A stretch of 6,698 nt of DNA, from contig WLTJ01000093.1 in the NCBI GenBank assembly GCA_009705435.1, positions 1 to 6,698 on the forward strand, given 5' to 3'. The DNA is from Actinomycetota bacterium. GTDB lineage: Bacteria > Actinomycetota > Acidimicrobiia > Acidimicrobiales > Ilumatobacteraceae. The position numbers were made by a program, and so were the translations under genes. Positions 5,176-6,698 of the stretch are shown piece by piece (position 1 is the first letter of the stretch; each line of letters begins with the position of its first letter). The notes beneath the pieces were generated by a model. It made no database searches and was not told where the DNA came from. It saw only the letters and a program-made list of their open reading frames with translations.

Positions 5176-6698
5176 ATGGCCCATGATGAGATCTACACAG
5201 AGAATCTTTCAATTGATCAATTGAGGGAGAAATATCAAGCCGAGCGTCAGAAACGACTTCGCTCTGATGGAGTAGCGCAATACAAAGAACTAGTTGGTGA
5301 CTACGAGGAATTTGATCGTGACCCATATGTTGAACCAGGTTTTACCCGTGACGCTGTCATTGAAGAGGTTGATGTCGTCATCGTTGGCGGTGGTTTTGGG
5401 GGAATGATCGCTGCAGCCAATCTGACCAAGGCAGGGATCACCAATTTCCGCATTGTCGAGAAGGGTGGCGACTTCGGTGGCACATGGTATTGGAATCGCT
5501 ATCCCAATGCGGCCTGCGACGTTGAGTCCTATGTGTATTTACCTCTGCTGGAGGAGACCGGCTACATGCCGACCGAAAAGTACGCCAAGGCTCCAGAGAT
5601 TTTTGCCTATTGTCAACTTCTTGGTCGGACATTTGATCTGTATCGTGCCGCTCTTTTTCAGACGGAGATCGCCGACATGCGATGGGATGAAAATCTCAAA
5701 CGTTGGCGAGTCGCAACATCGCGTGCCGATGACATTTCCGCCAAGTTCATTGTGATCGCTGGTGGCGTATTGCATAAGGCCAAACTTCCAGGCATCCCTG
5801 GTATTGAGACTTTTGCTGGTCGGGCATTTCACACCAGTCGCTGGGATTACAGCTATACCGGTGGTAGTTCGCAGGGGTTGATGGACAAGTTGGCCGATAA
5901 GCGTGTCGGCATCATCGGAACTGGAGCCACAGCAGTTCAGGTCGTGCCGAAATTGGCTGAGTCAGCGAAAGAACTCTTCGTTTTTCAGCGCACTCCAGCA
6001 GCAGTTGGCATTCGCGGTAACAAACCGACTGATTCTGAATGGTTCAGTTCGCTCAAGCCAGGCTGGCAGGCCGAGCGGATTACAAACTTCACTCAGGCAG
6101 TAACGGGCGCGCAACCCGAGATCGATCTCATTCAAGATGAGTGGACGCGAATGATGCGCGTGGACACCCGCAAATTACCTGAGAATGAGGAAGAAGCTCA
6201 AGAACTTGAGCGCATTGACTTTGAGAATATGCAAGGGATTCGTCAACGGATCGCCCAGATTATTGAGGATCCCAAAACAGCCGAGTTGATGATGCCTTGG
6301 TACGGTCAGGGTTGTAAGCGGCCATGTTTCCACGATGAATATTTGCCTGCCTTTAATCGTCCGAATGTGCACTTAGTTGACACTGATGGAAAGGGCGTTG
6401 ATCAAGTGACGCCGACTGGATTGGTCGTCAATGGGGTTGAGTATCCAGTTGACTTGCTGATTTTCGCATCTGGTTTCGAGGTCACGACTGACTACACCCA
6501 TCGTTTGGGTTTCGACCCCGTGGGACGTGATGGCATCTCGCTGAGTCAGGGGTGGAGTGAAGGTCCTGCCACGCTGCACGGTGTTTTATCGCGTGGTTTT
6601 CCAAACATGTTTATGATCAGCACAGTACAAGGCGCTCAAGCTACGAACTTTGTTCACTCCATCAGTGAAGTGGCCAAGCATGTCGCATTTTTGTTGAC
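5176..6698 (+). CDS. Type I Baeyer-Villiger monooxygenase (partial, 3' end outside window)
   Basis: The first 507 codons of a flavin-dependent monooxygenase expected to use FAD, NADPH and O2 to turn a ketone into an ester or lactone. An N-terminal extension of about 60 residues precedes the FAD Rossmann motif G71-G-G-F-G-G76. The second fingerprint, G101-G-T-W-Y-W-N-R-Y-P-N-A-A-C-D115, has Asn where Gly or Met is usual. The defining Baeyer-Villiger motif F-x-G-x-x-x-H-x-x-x-W-D is complete at 213-224. The NADPH Rossmann motif is G248-T-G-A-T-A253. K381-R382 matches the position of the catalytic Arg of phenylacetone monooxygenase (Arg337). A-S-G-F (431-434) replaces the common A-T-G-F. The length suggests a protein of roughly 550-650 residues, so only the C-terminal end is missing. 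The start ATG has an AAAGGCG ribosome site. The ketone substrate is unknown. Confidence 0.92.
   Translation, partial: MAHDEIYTENLSIDQLREKYQAERQKRLRSDGVAQYKELVGDYEEFDRDPYVEPGFTRDAVIEEVDVVIVGGGFGGMIAAANLTKAGITNFRIVEKGGDFGGTWYWNRYPNAACDVESYVYLPLLEETGYMPTEKYAKAPEIFAYCQLLGRTFDLYRAALFQTEIADMRWDENLKRWRVATSRADDISAKFIVIAGGVLHKAKLPGIPGIETFAGRAFHTSRWDYSYTGGSSQGLMDKLADKRVGIIGTGATAVQVVPKLAESAKELFVFQRTPAAVGIRGNKPTDSEWFSSLKPGWQAERITNFTQAVTGAQPEIDLIQDEWTRMMRVDTRKLPENEEEAQELERIDFENMQGIRQRIAQIIEDPKTAELMMPWYGQGCKRPCFHDEYLPAFNRPNVHLVDTDGKGVDQVTPTGLVVNGVEYPVDLLIFASGFEVTTDYTHRLGFDPVGRDGISLSQGWSEGPATLHGVLSRGFPNMFMISTVQGAQATNFVHSISEVAKHVAFLL
5209..5224. repeat. 16-bp perfect palindrome inside the monooxygenase 5' coding region
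   Basis: TCAATTGATCAATTGA reads the same on both strands and covers codons 12-17 of the monooxygenase, about 35 bp after its start codon. It could be a repressor operator, since a dimeric regulator could bind it, or chance: one perfect 16-bp palindrome in a window this size has about a 10 percent likelihood under random composition. Confidence 0.5.

Overview
The window looks like chromosomal DNA of an actinobacterium of moderate GC content. The support is a PAC2-family protein with an acidic tail, a SCO6745-like protein, a Baeyer-Villiger-type flavoprotein and several start codons lying 6-8 nt downstream of a TANNNT -10 element (leaderless style). An uncultured Acidimicrobiia-like lineage is my guess; no rRNA or other marker gene is present to settle it. 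I see no mobile element, CRISPR array, tRNA or rRNA.

Layout: a Nudix hydrolase (42-737, +) converges, with a 1-bp gap, on a three-gene minus-strand cluster. In transcription order the cluster is a SCO6745-like protein (3794-2892), a thioredoxin-fold redox protein (2860-1778) and a PAC2-family protein (1710-739). A GNAT acetyltransferase (3834-4265, +) diverges from the cluster across a 39-bp gap. It converges on a lipoprotein with a peptidoglycan-binding domain (4990-4274, -). A 185-bp divergent intergenic region then leads into a type I Baeyer-Villiger monooxygenase (5176 onward, +) that runs off the right edge.

The main discovery is the redox gene. It appears as two open frames separated by a TGA at 2515-2513, but both halves are in the same frame and together form one 360-residue redoxin/TlpA-like protein. 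The TGA falls exactly where the first redox-active cysteine is expected (W-S-S-Y-U-G-C-R). A 7-bp GC-rich hairpin with a CGGGU loop starts 13 nt after the TGA, which fits a bacterial SECIS element. I therefore annotate one selenoprotein, not two genes or a pseudogene. TGA is a normal stop in this genome: the Nudix and lipoprotein genes both end with it, so a reassigned genetic code is unlikely.

Functional links between the genes are weak. The SCO6745-like, selenoprotein and PAC2 genes are co-directional and closely spaced, so they could be co-transcribed, with an extra promoter possible just before the PAC2 gene. The remaining genes look like ordinary independently transcribed units.
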